Source: Elusimicrobiales bacterium
Lineage (GTDB): Bacteria > Elusimicrobiota > Elusimicrobia > Elusimicrobiales > Elusimicrobiaceae
NCBI GenBank assembly: GCA_028688475.1
Contig: JAQTYB010000016.1
Location: forward strand, 1 to 33,074
Direction of reading: 5' to 3'
Length of the DNA: 33,074 bases
Both the position numbers and the translations under genes were made by a program. The notes below the pieces were generated by a model. That model worked only from the letters and a program-made list of their open reading frames with translations, had not been told where the DNA came from and ran no database searches. Positions 19,924 to 26,920 of the stretch are shown piece after piece (the stretch's first letter is position 1; the number at the start of each line of letters is the position of its first letter).

Positions 19924-20854
19924 AACAGGCATACAATGGGCCACGGCGACATGGAATCCGTGGATGGGCTGCACAAAGGTCAGTCCGGCGTGTGACAATT
20001 GCTACGCCGAGAGCTGGATGAAGCGGTGGGGACGGGATTTTAATAATATCTCCCACTCTAAAAGCACCTTTTGGGACCCAGAGAAGTGGAAAGAGCCTCA
20101 GCGTATTTTTGTATGCAGTCTGAGTGATTTCTTCCACCCTGTGCCGGATGATTGGCGGTATGAAGCCTTTGAAGTGATGTCCAGAGCGCCTCAACACACA
20201 TATATGATTTTGACAAAACGTCCGGCTATTATGTCGCGCTGGATGGGAAAAATAAGCCGTCTAATGCGGACAAACAACATTTGGCTCGGCGTAACCGCCG
20301 AAAACCAAGAGCAGGCGGACAAAAGAATCCCGCTGTTACTCCAAATCCCGGCGGCGGTCCATTTTGTCAGCGTGGAGCCGATGCTGGGGCCGGTGGATTT
20401 GAGCAGGTATCTCGCCGGGCCGAATGGCAACGCGATTAAATGCGGGTGCGGTTGGCGCGAGAGCGAATCCGGTATTGTCGGTGCAACCCCGGAACATGAG
20501 GTGTGTCTTGTTTGTACACAGAACCCCCAACGATTTCAGCCTGTCCGATGGGTAATATGCGGCGGAGAGAGCGGCCCCGGCGCGCGGCCCATGCACCCAG
20601 ACTGGGCGCGGAGTCTGCGCGACCAGTGCGCGGTGGCGCGGGTGCCGTTCTTTTTCAAACAGTGGGGCGAGTGGACAACTGATTTTCACGCGGGGGAATT
20701 GTTGGGCGCGGGGATTAAATATCCCGCAGGATGTGCCGTTCATCATCTCCCTGCTGGCCGCTCTATGTGGCGCGTGGGAAAAGACTTCACAGGCCGCCTG
20801 CTTGACGGGCGCGAGCATAACGAACTGCCGGAGGTAATGCGACATGGCGTTTAA
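19913..20854 (+). CDS. Phage Gp37/Gp68-like (DUF5131) protein, radical-SAM-like Cys motif
   Basis: A 313-aa protein from ATG 19913 (RBS GAGGAGGGG). It begins GIKTGIQWATATWNPWMGCT and has Cys20, Cys27 and Cys30 in GCTKVSPACDNCYAE, a CX6CX2C cluster reminiscent of iron-sulfur binding. Further motifs are the FVCSLSDFFHPVPDDWR stretch, ILTKRPAIM, WLGVTAENQEQADKRIPLL, VHFVSVEPMLGPVDL, VICGGESGPGARPMHPDWAR and FFFKQWGEW. This pattern identifies the Gp37/Gp68 family, widespread in phages and prophages, whose reaction is not established. A Cys-rich insert (KCGCGWRESES ... CLVC) may bind a second metal. Confidence 0.85.
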   Translation: MGIKTGIQWATATWNPWMGCTKVSPACDNCYAESWMKRWGRDFNNISHSKSTFWDPEKWKEPQRIFVCSLSDFFHPVPDDWRYEAFEVMSRAPQHTYMILTKRPAIMSRWMGKISRLMRTNNIWLGVTAENQEQADKRIPLLLQIPAAVHFVSVEPMLGPVDLSRYLAGPNGNAIKCGCGWRESESGIVGATPEHEVCLVCTQNPQRFQPVRWVICGGESGPGARPMHPDWARSLRDQCAVARVPFFFKQWGEWTTDFHAGELLGAGIKYPAGCAVHHLPAGRSMWRVGKDFTGRLLDGREHNELPEVMRHGV

Positions 20855-21071
20855 GGGCGTAACAATTTGCGCGTTGCATAGCGAAATCCGCGCGGAGTTG
20901 GACGAGTTGAGCATGGAAAATATCAGTAACAATAAAATTCAACGCCGTATCAGGATAATAGTTGCGTTGCTGAATAAAGCTATAGATTCCGGGCAACGCA
21001 TGGAGGATTGCATCGTGCGCCACCGCGAGGCATTGGAGCAAATCGCGAAAACGGCGGTGAACTCTCTATGA
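20844..21071 (+). CDS. Small helical phage protein
   Basis: A 75-aa protein overlapping the previous gene by 11 nt and the methyltransferase by ATGA. It is mostly helical (HSEIRAELDELSMENISNNK, RIIVALLNKAIDSGQRMED). No domain recognised. Confidence 0.55.
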   Translation: MAFKGVTICALHSEIRAELDELSMENISNNKIQRRIRIIVALLNKAIDSGQRMEDCIVRHREALEQIAKTAVNSL

Positions 21072-22534
21072 AAACCATCCGCGCGGTGGATATGTTCTGC
21101 GGGGCTGGCGGCACGTCCACCGGACTTTACGCGGCGGCGGACGAACTGGGCTACAGCGTAGATCTACTCGCCATAAACCACTGGAAGGTTGCCATAGCGA
21201 CGCATTCGGCGAACCACAACTCGGCGCGGCACATGTGCGAAACGCTGGACAGCGTGGACCCGCGAAAGGCCATTCCGTCCGGGCATCTGCACCTGATGGT
21301 AGCCTCGCCGGAATGCACCCACCACAGCAACGCTCGCGGCGGTAAACCCATGAGCGACCAGTCCCGCGCGTCAGCCTGGCATGTCCTGCGCTGGGCGGAG
21401 GCGTTGCGGATTGACAACATTATCATAGAGAACGTGCGCGAGTTTATGAGTTGGGGTCCGCTGGGCGCGGACGGGCGTCCGCTCAAGAGCCGGCGCGGTG
21501 AAACCTTTCAGGCGTTCATCAACGCGCTGCGCTCGCTCGGTTACACAGCGGACTACCGCATACTGAACGCCGCCGACTACGGCGACCCGACCACGCGCGA
21601 ACGCCTGTTCGTGCTGGCGCACCGTGGCCGCAAAGCCATCAAATGGCCGGAGCCGACACATAGCCGCGCAAAGGATACGCTTTTCCAAAAAGCGAAGCCT
21701 TGGCGCGCCGCGCGGGAAATTATCGACTGGACAATCCCCGGCAAAAGCATATTTGAGCGGGACCGTCCGCTGGCGCCGAACACGCTACGGCGTATTGAAG
21801 TCGGACTGCGCAAGTTCGGAGGCAAGGAACTGGAGCCGTTTCTGATAATGCTTTACGGCAGCAATAAAGCCCGCGATATAAAGCGACCGATGCCCACGGT
21901 TACGGCAACCGGCCAGCATGTGGCACTGTGCGAGCCGATAATAATACCCCTGAACCATGGGAAAAAAGACAGCCGCGCATATCCTGCAAACCGTCCGTTC
22001 CCGACCGTTACCAGCACAGATTCATGGAGCGTGGTTCAACCGTTTATCCTCGGCCAACAATCCTGCGCAGCGCCGCGCGGCGTGGATAAGCCGTTGCCGA
22101 CCGTGGCTACGGCTGGCGCAATCTCACTCGTTGAGCCGTTCATCGTTCCGTTTTTCGGCGAACGCAAAGGGCAGAAACCGCGCTGCCACTCCGTTAAAAA
22201 GCCGCTGCCCGCCGTAACCGGCCAAGGCGCGGGTGCGTTGGTGGAACCGATACTCATACAATACTACGGCAATGGGCAGTCAACGCCGGTGAGCGCTCCG
22301 CTTCCGACGGTAACCGGCAAGGACCATTTCGCGTTGGTATCCCCAGATATGCAGGGCGCGCGACTGGACATCCGTTTCCGAATGCTCCAACCGCACGAAC
22401 TGGCGCGCGCGCAGGGGTTCCCGACGGACTACAAGTTCACCGGCAACCGGGGCGAGCAGGTCAAGCAAATCGGCAACGCGGTGCCCACGCACCTCGCGCA
22501 AGCGCTCTGTCGTGCGGCTTTGGAGAATCTTTAA
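21068..22534 (+). CDS. C5-cytosine DNA methyltransferase with repeated target-recognition region
   Basis: A 488-aa enzyme from ATG 21068 overlapping the previous stop. Motif I is VDMFCGAGG (7-15). The catalytic motif IV reads ASPECTHHS with Cys83 instead of PPCQ, a variant used by phage enzymes. ENV (121-123) is motif VI and RERLF (177-181) is motif VIII. The region 270-430 has five repeats of the type [RK]P[LMF]PTVT..., each followed by a VEPFI strand, with starts at about 276, 312, 344, 381 and 413. C-terminal motif IX/X: QIGNAVPTHLAQAL. It is an orphan methyltransferase that probably guards phage DNA. The repeat block probably shapes DNA recognition. Confidence 0.9.
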   Translation: MKTIRAVDMFCGAGGTSTGLYAAADELGYSVDLLAINHWKVAIATHSANHNSARHMCETLDSVDPRKAIPSGHLHLMVASPECTHHSNARGGKPMSDQSRASAWHVLRWAEALRIDNIIIENVREFMSWGPLGADGRPLKSRRGETFQAFINALRSLGYTADYRILNAADYGDPTTRERLFVLAHRGRKAIKWPEPTHSRAKDTLFQKAKPWRAAREIIDWTIPGKSIFERDRPLAPNTLRRIEVGLRKFGGKELEPFLIMLYGSNKARDIKRPMPTVTATGQHVALCEPIIIPLNHGKKDSRAYPANRPFPTVTSTDSWSVVQPFILGQQSCAAPRGVDKPLPTVATAGAISLVEPFIVPFFGERKGQKPRCHSVKKPLPAVTGQGAGALVEPILIQYYGNGQSTPVSAPLPTVTGKDHFALVSPDMQGARLDIRFRMLQPHELARAQGFPTDYKFTGNRGEQVKQIGNAVPTHLAQALCRAALENL

Positions 22535-22539
22535 CAACC

Positions 22540-22553
22540 CCCGCCCCGGCGGG
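22540..22553 (+). repeat. Short GC hairpin before a strong RBS
   Basis: CCCGCC (22540-22545) and GGCGGG (22548-22553) form a tight stem, directly followed by AAAGGAGG, the RBS of the Lar-like gene. With a realistic 4-nt loop it is CCCGC/GCGGG. It has the same outer stem as the hairpin before the capsid gene. Confidence 0.6.
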
Positions 22554-22565
22554 AAAGGAGGAGTG

Positions 22566-22766
22566 ATGCTGTTAAAATCGAAACCATGCCCAAAGTGTGG
22601 ATATGAAAATAAGCAGGTTTTTGTCGGGCAAGGCATAGCGCAAGTAAGTTGCCCGGCTTGTGAGTTTCATGGTCCGGCGGTCCCATTGAAAGAACTGCAA
22701 TGTGGTACGTTTTACAACGCCGCCGTGAAGGCTTGGAATGATTTACCAAGAAAAGGAGAGTGCTGA
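22566..22766 (+). CDS. Lar-like restriction alleviation protein
   Basis: A 66-aa protein from ATG 22566 with RBS AAAGGAGG. CPKCGYENKQVF, then VSCPACEFHGPAV, then a conserved FYNAAVKAWNDL stretch at the end, match the Lar/restriction-alleviation family: two CXXC pairs and a C-terminal W-N helix. Known Lar proteins reduce type I restriction or modulate modification. Being next to orphan methyltransferases, it is coherent as an anti-restriction gene. The stop overlaps the next start (TGATG). Confidence 0.75.
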   Translation: MLLKSKPCPKCGYENKQVFVGQGIAQVSCPACEFHGPAVPLKELQCGTFYNAAVKAWNDLPRKGEC

Positions 22767-23206
22767 TGAAATTCGTAGAACGTAGGGATGAGGTTGTGTT
22801 TCATGTATTCAATTATTTCTGCCTGCTTGTGGGGCTGATGATAGTCTGGGAAAGCAGTCATACTTGGACAGCCATCTGCGGCGCAATGATAGCCGCTGCG
22901 CATTGGGTAATGCCAACCAGCCAATATATTAACGTTGTCGCAATAAAGAAGGATGTTGGTGATGTCGGAAACGTAGATGCGTTTCGATGTATGGATACAA
23001 ATCCGCCAGGTATTGATGTTGGACCCAAGCCTCATCTTGTAAAACAAAAACCGACGGAGGTCGAAAAAGTCCGCGCCGAGGAAAGAGCGAATGTATGTTT
23101 GGCGATAAAGAATGCGCGAGAGGTATATAGCGGAATCAGCACAGAGACTCCGACTCATATTTTGGATTATGTTGAAGCCGTACTCTCTAAGTTGGCGACG
23201 CAATAA
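22766..23206 (+). CDS. Phage membrane protein
   Basis: A 146-aa protein from ATG 22766 (RBS AAGGAGAG; an in-frame GTG at 22760 is also possible). Two likely TM segments lie in residues 14-55 (FNYFCLLVGLMIVW and TAICGAMIAAAHWVM), followed by a soluble domain ending ILDYVEAVLSKLATQ. AT-richer than neighbours. It is followed by the next gene with a 1-nt overlap. Function unknown. Confidence 0.55.
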   Translation: MKFVERRDEVVFHVFNYFCLLVGLMIVWESSHTWTAICGAMIAAAHWVMPTSQYINVVAIKKDVGDVGNVDAFRCMDTNPPGIDVGPKPHLVKQKPTEVEKVRAEERANVCLAIKNAREVYSGISTETPTHILDYVEAVLSKLATQ

Positions 23207-23454
23207 TGGCCGCACATCTCCTGTCTGCGCCGTCCTGCCCCGAATGCGGACACGCGCTTGCAACGCGCACGCATTGCGACGCTGACGGCTCCAGCAACAC
23301 GTCCGTTTACTGCCACAACGTCTACTGCGCCCGTGGCCGCCGCGAGCATCCCTGCGCGGCCTCGCTGGACCACGCCGCCGAGATAAAACGCGGCGGTCTC
23401 TACCCGTGGCTTTCAAAAAAAGTCTTGACAAAAGGCGCTAATCGGCTAAAATAA
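23206..23454 (+). CDS. Small Cys-rich protein ending over a promoter
   Basis: An 82-aa protein from ATG 23206 (TAATG overlap). It has a zinc-ribbon pattern: CPECGHAL, then HCDADG, then YCHNVYCARGR ... HPC. Its last codons (KVLTKGANRLK) are encoded by the -35 to -10 region of the promoter at 23425-23452, so the gene end and the promoter share DNA. Probably a small nucleic-acid-binding phage protein. Confidence 0.55.
   Translation: MAAHLLSAPSCPECGHALATRTHCDADGSSNTSVYCHNVYCARGRREHPCAASLDHAAEIKRGGLYPWLSKKVLTKGANRLK
23425..23452 (+). promoter_or_regulatory. Second strong rightward promoter, upstream of the late/packaging block
   Basis: Consensus TTGACA (23425-23430), a 16-bp spacer and TAAAAT (23447-23452, five of six to consensus), preceded by an A-run. 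The start would be near 23459. Unlike the early promoter, it has no copy of the 19-bp operator. It lies just before the genes for packaging and head proteins, where a late promoter would be expected. Confidence 0.7.
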
Positions 23455-23472
23455 TATCGTAGTCAAAGCAGT

Positions 23473-23520
23473 CAAAAGGTCTGGCCAAAGGGGTATCTCT
23501 TTGGGCGGACCTTTTGTTTT
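23473..23520 (+). promoter_or_regulatory. Long hairpin right after the promoter, enclosing RBS and TTG start; terminator-like
   Basis: The left arm (23473-23490) runs CAAAAGGTCTGGCCAAAG and the right arm (23499-23516) pairs with it through 17 positions (one of them a T-G pair) with one G-G mismatch. The loop is GGGTATCT, and TTTT (23517-23520) follows. The stem takes up part of the AAAGGGG Shine-Dalgarno and includes the TTG start at 23501. It could act as a terminator, an RBS lock or both. Confidence 0.7.
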
Positions 23521-24370
23521 GCCAGCCGCAACACCTACCGCAAGCAGCGCCTCCCCGGCGTTGCAGTTAAATTTTTTACAAAACAATCTCGGCGCAGAAG
23601 TGTCCGCCAATATTAAAACCGAATTCACCAGAAGTTTCATTGCTGAAGGATGCAACGGACACGATTGTTACCACGCCGGTGTAAAAAACTGTTCCCGTGT
23701 ATACGACGGGAAAAAATTTATAGGTATGAAGGTCGGCTCAGAAAGCGACAGATTGAAAGTTCTTGCCCAGCACGCCAAAGATAAAAAATACCACAAGCAT
23801 ATCTCTAAGGTTACCGGCATTCTGGTGGAGGGAGTTTCTGGGGCGCACTGCAGGGATTTGCGGATAAAAAACTATTTTTCAATTTATCGTGTCGGGAAAA
23901 TAGAGCACAACATCGTTATCGGCGTTGAGGTTTTCAGCGAACATGACGCGCAGCGGTTGCGCGAGCATCTGGCCGAAAAAGTACGCGCCAACGAAGCTAT
24001 CGGCGTATTCGCAAAAACATCAATACTCCCTCCGGTTGAACAGTCTACCCGCAACAAAAGCCTGATACAGGCGATATTCAAGAGCGAAGCGGCAAAACGC
24101 TGCCGACATTTCATCAAATACTACCACTCCGACTTTCTTTCAATCGCAAACCTAGCGCCGTACGCGTGTCCTTTTACCGATGAAAAGGATGTCATGCGCT
24201 GGGCCAGCAGGTTACTGCAAAACACATTGCGAGATTTTGGTTATGTGCATTCTGGTGTTGGTGGACGGTGTCGCTGGGTGCAACCGGAAACCACTCTTAT
24301 AAACGACGAGAACGATATGGACTTTTTGGAACATACCCCACATGTTCATTGCTTGCGGTCTGCAAACTGA
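23501..24370 (+). CDS. Protein of unknown function, first gene after the second promoter
   Basis: A 289-aa protein. The only well-placed start is TTG 23501, with AAAGGGG 7 bp upstream, but this start is inside the hairpin; later starts such as ATG near 23727 would lose conserved-looking sequence. There is an HxC/Cys pattern early (GCNGHDCYHAGVKNC). A central region repeats a motif twice: KKFIGMKVGSESDRLKVLAQ and HNIVIGVEVFSEHDAQRLRE, suggesting an internal duplication. The C-terminal part (VMRWASRLLQNTLRDFGYVH and RCRWVQP) looks like a winged-helix DNA-binding segment. Possible late regulator or replication accessory, but unproven. AT-richer than neighbours. Confidence 0.6.
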   Translation: MGGPFVLPAATPTASSASPALQLNFLQNNLGAEVSANIKTEFTRSFIAEGCNGHDCYHAGVKNCSRVYDGKKFIGMKVGSESDRLKVLAQHAKDKKYHKHISKVTGILVEGVSGAHCRDLRIKNYFSIYRVGKIEHNIVIGVEVFSEHDAQRLREHLAEKVRANEAIGVFAKTSILPPVEQSTRNKSLIQAIFKSEAAKRCRHFIKYYHSDFLSIANLAPYACPFTDEKDVMRWASRLLQNTLRDFGYVHSGVGGRCRWVQPETTLINDENDMDFLEHTPHVHCLRSAN

Positions 24371-24371
24371 T

Positions 24372-25706
24372 ATGAACAAAACGCTGATAAAACTTCAATG
24401 GCACACCGAGAAGCGCAAGGTCGGCGCGCTGGTGCCGTTTGAAAAGAATCCGCGCAAACTTTCCAAAGAGCAGGAAACGCAACTGAAGCAATCGCTTGAG
24501 AAATTTAACCTCGTTGAAATTCCTGCCGTGGACACTGACGGAAAGATAGTGGCCGGACATCAGCGCGTCGCCGTATTGAAACTGCTGGGCCGAGCGGAAG
24601 AGATGATTGAGGTCCGCATCCCGAACCGCAAACTCGCCGCCGCCGAATTCAAAGAGTACAACCTGCGCTCGAACAAGAACACCGGCGACTGGGACTTTTC
24701 GCTTTTGGCGGAGTTCGGCAGTGGTTTGCTCGCTGATGTGGGCTTTTCAGAAAACGACCTCGCAAGTATCCTCGGCAAAATGGATATGTCGCAGTTGTTG
24801 GACAACGACCGGATGGATGATGTGCCGCCGGTTCCCGCCAAAGCCGCCACCAAAACCGGCGACATCTGGATACTGGGCAATCACCGGCTGCTTTGCGGCG
24901 ACAGTGCCAAGCCGGAGGATGTGGACCGGCTGCTGGCCGGGGCGAAAATCCACCTTATCAACACCGACCCGCCGTATAACGTCAACGTCGCGCCGCGCAG
25001 CAATGCGGCGGTCGCAATGGCGATGTCGCAGGGCAAGTTCAAAGGCCAACAGGAAATGGACGCGGCGAAACGCGGCGGCGCGTGGGGGCGGGATTGGAGC
25101 AAGAAGGGCAACGGTGTAAAGGAACTCCGCGCGAAAGACCGCCCGCTTGCAAACGACTTTTTGGACGATAAGCGATTCGCGGAACTGTTGCGGGCATGGT
25201 TCGGGAACATCGTCCGCGTACTGGAGCCGGGCCGTTCTTATTACATCTGGGGCGGATACTCCAACATCTGGAACTATCCCGCCGCGTTGAAGGCCTGCGA
25301 GTTGCATTTCAGTCAGATGATTATCTGGGTCAAGGAACATCCCGTCCTCACACGCAAAGACTTCATGGGTAACCATGAGTGGTGCTTCTACGGTTGGAAG
25401 GAAGGCGCGCCACATCACTTTTACGGGCCGAATAACACCACCGACGTGTGGAGCGTGAAGAAGGTGAACCCGCAGAGCATGGTTCACCTGACTGAGAAGC
25501 CGGCGGAACTGGCCATACGCGCCATTACATACAGCACCAAGCAATGTGAAAACGTTCTCGACCTGTTCGGTGGCTCCGGCAGCACGATGATAGCCTGCGA
25601 ACAGACCGGACGCAAAGCGTTTTTAATGGAACTGGACCCACTCTACTGCGACGTCATCGTCAAACGCTATGAGCAGTTCACCGGAAAAAAGGCGGTGCAG
25701 AAATGA
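24372..25706 (+). CDS. DNA adenine methyltransferase with ParB-like N-terminal domain
   Basis: A 444-aa protein from ATG 24372. Residues 15-100 are a ParB-like nuclease/CTPase-fold domain (VPFEKNPRKLSKEQETQLKQ, VDTDGKIVAGHQRVAVLKLL, YNLRSNKNTGDWD). Residues 160-440 are an N6-adenine methyltransferase: ILGNHRLLCGDSAK, the catalytic TDPPYNV (DPPY 199-202) and a C-terminal LDLFGGSGSTMIACE (motif I, about 396-410) followed by ELDPLYCDVIVKRY. This two-domain type is common in phages and may direct methylation of packaged DNA. It overlaps the next gene by ATGA. Confidence 0.93.
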   Translation: MNKTLIKLQWHTEKRKVGALVPFEKNPRKLSKEQETQLKQSLEKFNLVEIPAVDTDGKIVAGHQRVAVLKLLGRAEEMIEVRIPNRKLAAAEFKEYNLRSNKNTGDWDFSLLAEFGSGLLADVGFSENDLASILGKMDMSQLLDNDRMDDVPPVPAKAATKTGDIWILGNHRLLCGDSAKPEDVDRLLAGAKIHLINTDPPYNVNVAPRSNAAVAMAMSQGKFKGQQEMDAAKRGGAWGRDWSKKGNGVKELRAKDRPLANDFLDDKRFAELLRAWFGNIVRVLEPGRSYYIWGGYSNIWNYPAALKACELHFSQMIIWVKEHPVLTRKDFMGNHEWCFYGWKEGAPHHFYGPNNTTDVWSVKKVNPQSMVHLTEKPAELAIRAITYSTKQCENVLDLFGGSGSTMIACEQTGRKAFLMELDPLYCDVIVKRYEQFTGKKAVQK

Positions 25707-25987
25707 GCCGCGTTAATCCTTTTGAGCAGATACTTGAATCATTGCGTGGCGGCGAAGTGATTATGAACGCCTGCGCTCAATCAGGTGTAAATATTGCGGC
25801 GTTTTTTAAGAAATATAAAACCGATAAGAAATTCAGAAAGGCAGTGGAATCATCGCAAGAGGTGCGAGTTTTAATGGTGGACGACGTAGTCTATGCGATG
25901 GCGATAAAGAGGAACCTCGACGCGGCGGAAGCGTATATGCATAACCACAGCAATGGTAAATGGGAATCGTTGCGGAGGAAGCACTGA
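25703..25987 (+). CDS. HTH protein, small-terminase-like (phBC6A51-type)
   Basis: A 94-aa protein coupled by ATGA. The pattern ILESLRGGEVIMNACAQSGV, then NIAAFFKKYKTDKKFRKAVE and a C-terminal NHSNGKWESLRRK resembles small-terminase or phBC6A51-like HTH proteins, in which an HTH is followed by a W near the end. A full P27 small terminase is present downstream, so this may be a second DNA-recognition protein. Confidence 0.55.
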   Translation: MSRVNPFEQILESLRGGEVIMNACAQSGVNIAAFFKKYKTDKKFRKAVESSQEVRVLMVDDVVYAMAIKRNLDAAEAYMHNHSNGKWESLRRKH

Positions 25988-26364
25988 TGTCTATCGCGCC
26001 GAAGCGCATGTGTCGCCATGCTTGCTGCCCTGTTCGCGTTGAGCAGGGTGAACGCTACTGCCCCAAGCATAAACACCTTTACGAGACGACAGAGAACGCA
26101 CGGCGCGGGTCTGCTGCGTCGCGTGGATACGATTCAAACTGGCGTCGCCTACGCCAGTGTGTGTTGGCACAAGACCCAATATGCAAGTGGCCCGGCTGCA
26201 CCCAAGCCGCAACGGACGTGGACCACATCGTGCCCAAGAGTCGCGGCGGCACTGACGACATAGAAAACTTACAAGGCCTATGCCACGAGCACCACAGCGT
26301 CAAGACGGCGCGCGAGGACGGCGGTTTCGGCAATACAGGGGTAGGGGGGTCTAAATCCTTATGA
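25987..26364 (+). CDS. HNH endonuclease
   Basis: A 125-aa protein from ATG 25987 (TGATG overlap). Four N-terminal Cys/His bind zinc (CRHACCPVRVEQGERYCPKH). The HNH core reads CKWPGCTQAATDVDHIVPKS, then RGGTDDIENLQGLCHEHHSVKT with the conserved DH, N and H. HNH proteins next to terminases are needed for specific cos cleavage in HK97-type phages (known). This placement directly before the small terminase fits cos packaging. Confidence 0.92.
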   Translation: MSIAPKRMCRHACCPVRVEQGERYCPKHKHLYETTENARRGSAASRGYDSNWRRLRQCVLAQDPICKWPGCTQAATDVDHIVPKSRGGTDDIENLQGLCHEHHSVKTAREDGGFGNTGVGGSKSL

Positions 26365-26428
26365 CCTTTTCGCTTAGGGACCGCGTCCGAGTAAACTTCG
26401 TGCGTTGCCAAAATTCGCATAGGGGGGT
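26342..26428 (+). repeat. Two TAGGGGGGT repeats around the HNH-terminase junction
   Basis: TAGGGGGGT occurs at 26342-26350 and again at 26420-26428, 78 bp apart. The second copy contains the Shine-Dalgarno of the small terminase gene, and the first lies 11 bp before the ATG of the small ORF at 26361. They may simply be ribosome sites, or also mark the cos region between HNH and terminase. Confidence 0.5.
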
Positions 26429-26438
26429 AGCACTATGA
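26361..26438 (+). CDS. Possible 25-aa ORF coupling the HNH and terminase genes
   Basis: ATG 26361 overlaps the HNH stop (ATGA), and its own TGA (26436-26438) overlaps the small terminase ATG (ATGA). It begins MTFSLRDRVRVNFVRCQNSH. The overlap at both ends argues for ribosome hand-over along this stretch, but a chance ORF is possible. Confidence 0.35.
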   Translation: MTFSLRDRVRVNFVRCQNSHRGVAL

Positions 26439-26920
26439 CGCGAGGGCGGAAATCGGCAGCTCCTGAGACTAAACGCGCCCGTGGCGACAGGGAAAGCCGC
26501 ATAAATGTGCTGGCTCCCAAGTACGATTTGCTGGACGTGAACACTCCGCCGCCGGATATCCTGACCGGAGAGGTCGAAAAGGCGAAATGGAAACAACTTT
26601 GCGAAACCTTGGCTCAAAACGGCGTGCTAAAGGTTACAGACGCCGATGTTTTAACCCAATACTGCGTAGGATACGGCGTTTTTCATACGGCAAAGTTGGA
26701 AGTAGACGGCCTATCCAGTTTGGTGACGACTACGCACAACGGTTCCGAACAGCCGGCGGCAGAGATAACGACTTTGCGTAAATCCAGCGAGTTGCTTTTG
26801 CGGTTGGGCGCTGAACTGGGATTGTCGCCTTCGGCGCGAAACAAAATTACGGCGGTAAACCAAAATGACGAGCTTGCCGAGGCTTTGAAGTTCATACGCC
26901 ATGGCAAAAAGATGGGTTAG
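26435..26920 (+). CDS. terS: Terminase small subunit, P27 family
   Basis: A 161-aa protein with RBS AGGGGGG. It shows the P27 pattern: a basic N-terminus, then LAPKYDLLDVNTPPPDILTG, then AKWKQLCETLAQNGVLKVTD and DVLTQYCVGYGVFHTAKLEV, followed by ELLLRLGAELGLSPSARNKI at the end. It recognises the packaging site and feeds DNA to the large subunit. It overlaps terL by 20 nt, as is usual. Confidence 0.88.
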   Translation: MTRGRKSAAPETKRARGDRESRINVLAPKYDLLDVNTPPPDILTGEVEKAKWKQLCETLAQNGVLKVTDADVLTQYCVGYGVFHTAKLEVDGLSSLVTTTHNGSEQPAAEITTLRKSSELLLRLGAELGLSPSARNKITAVNQNDELAEALKFIRHGKKMG

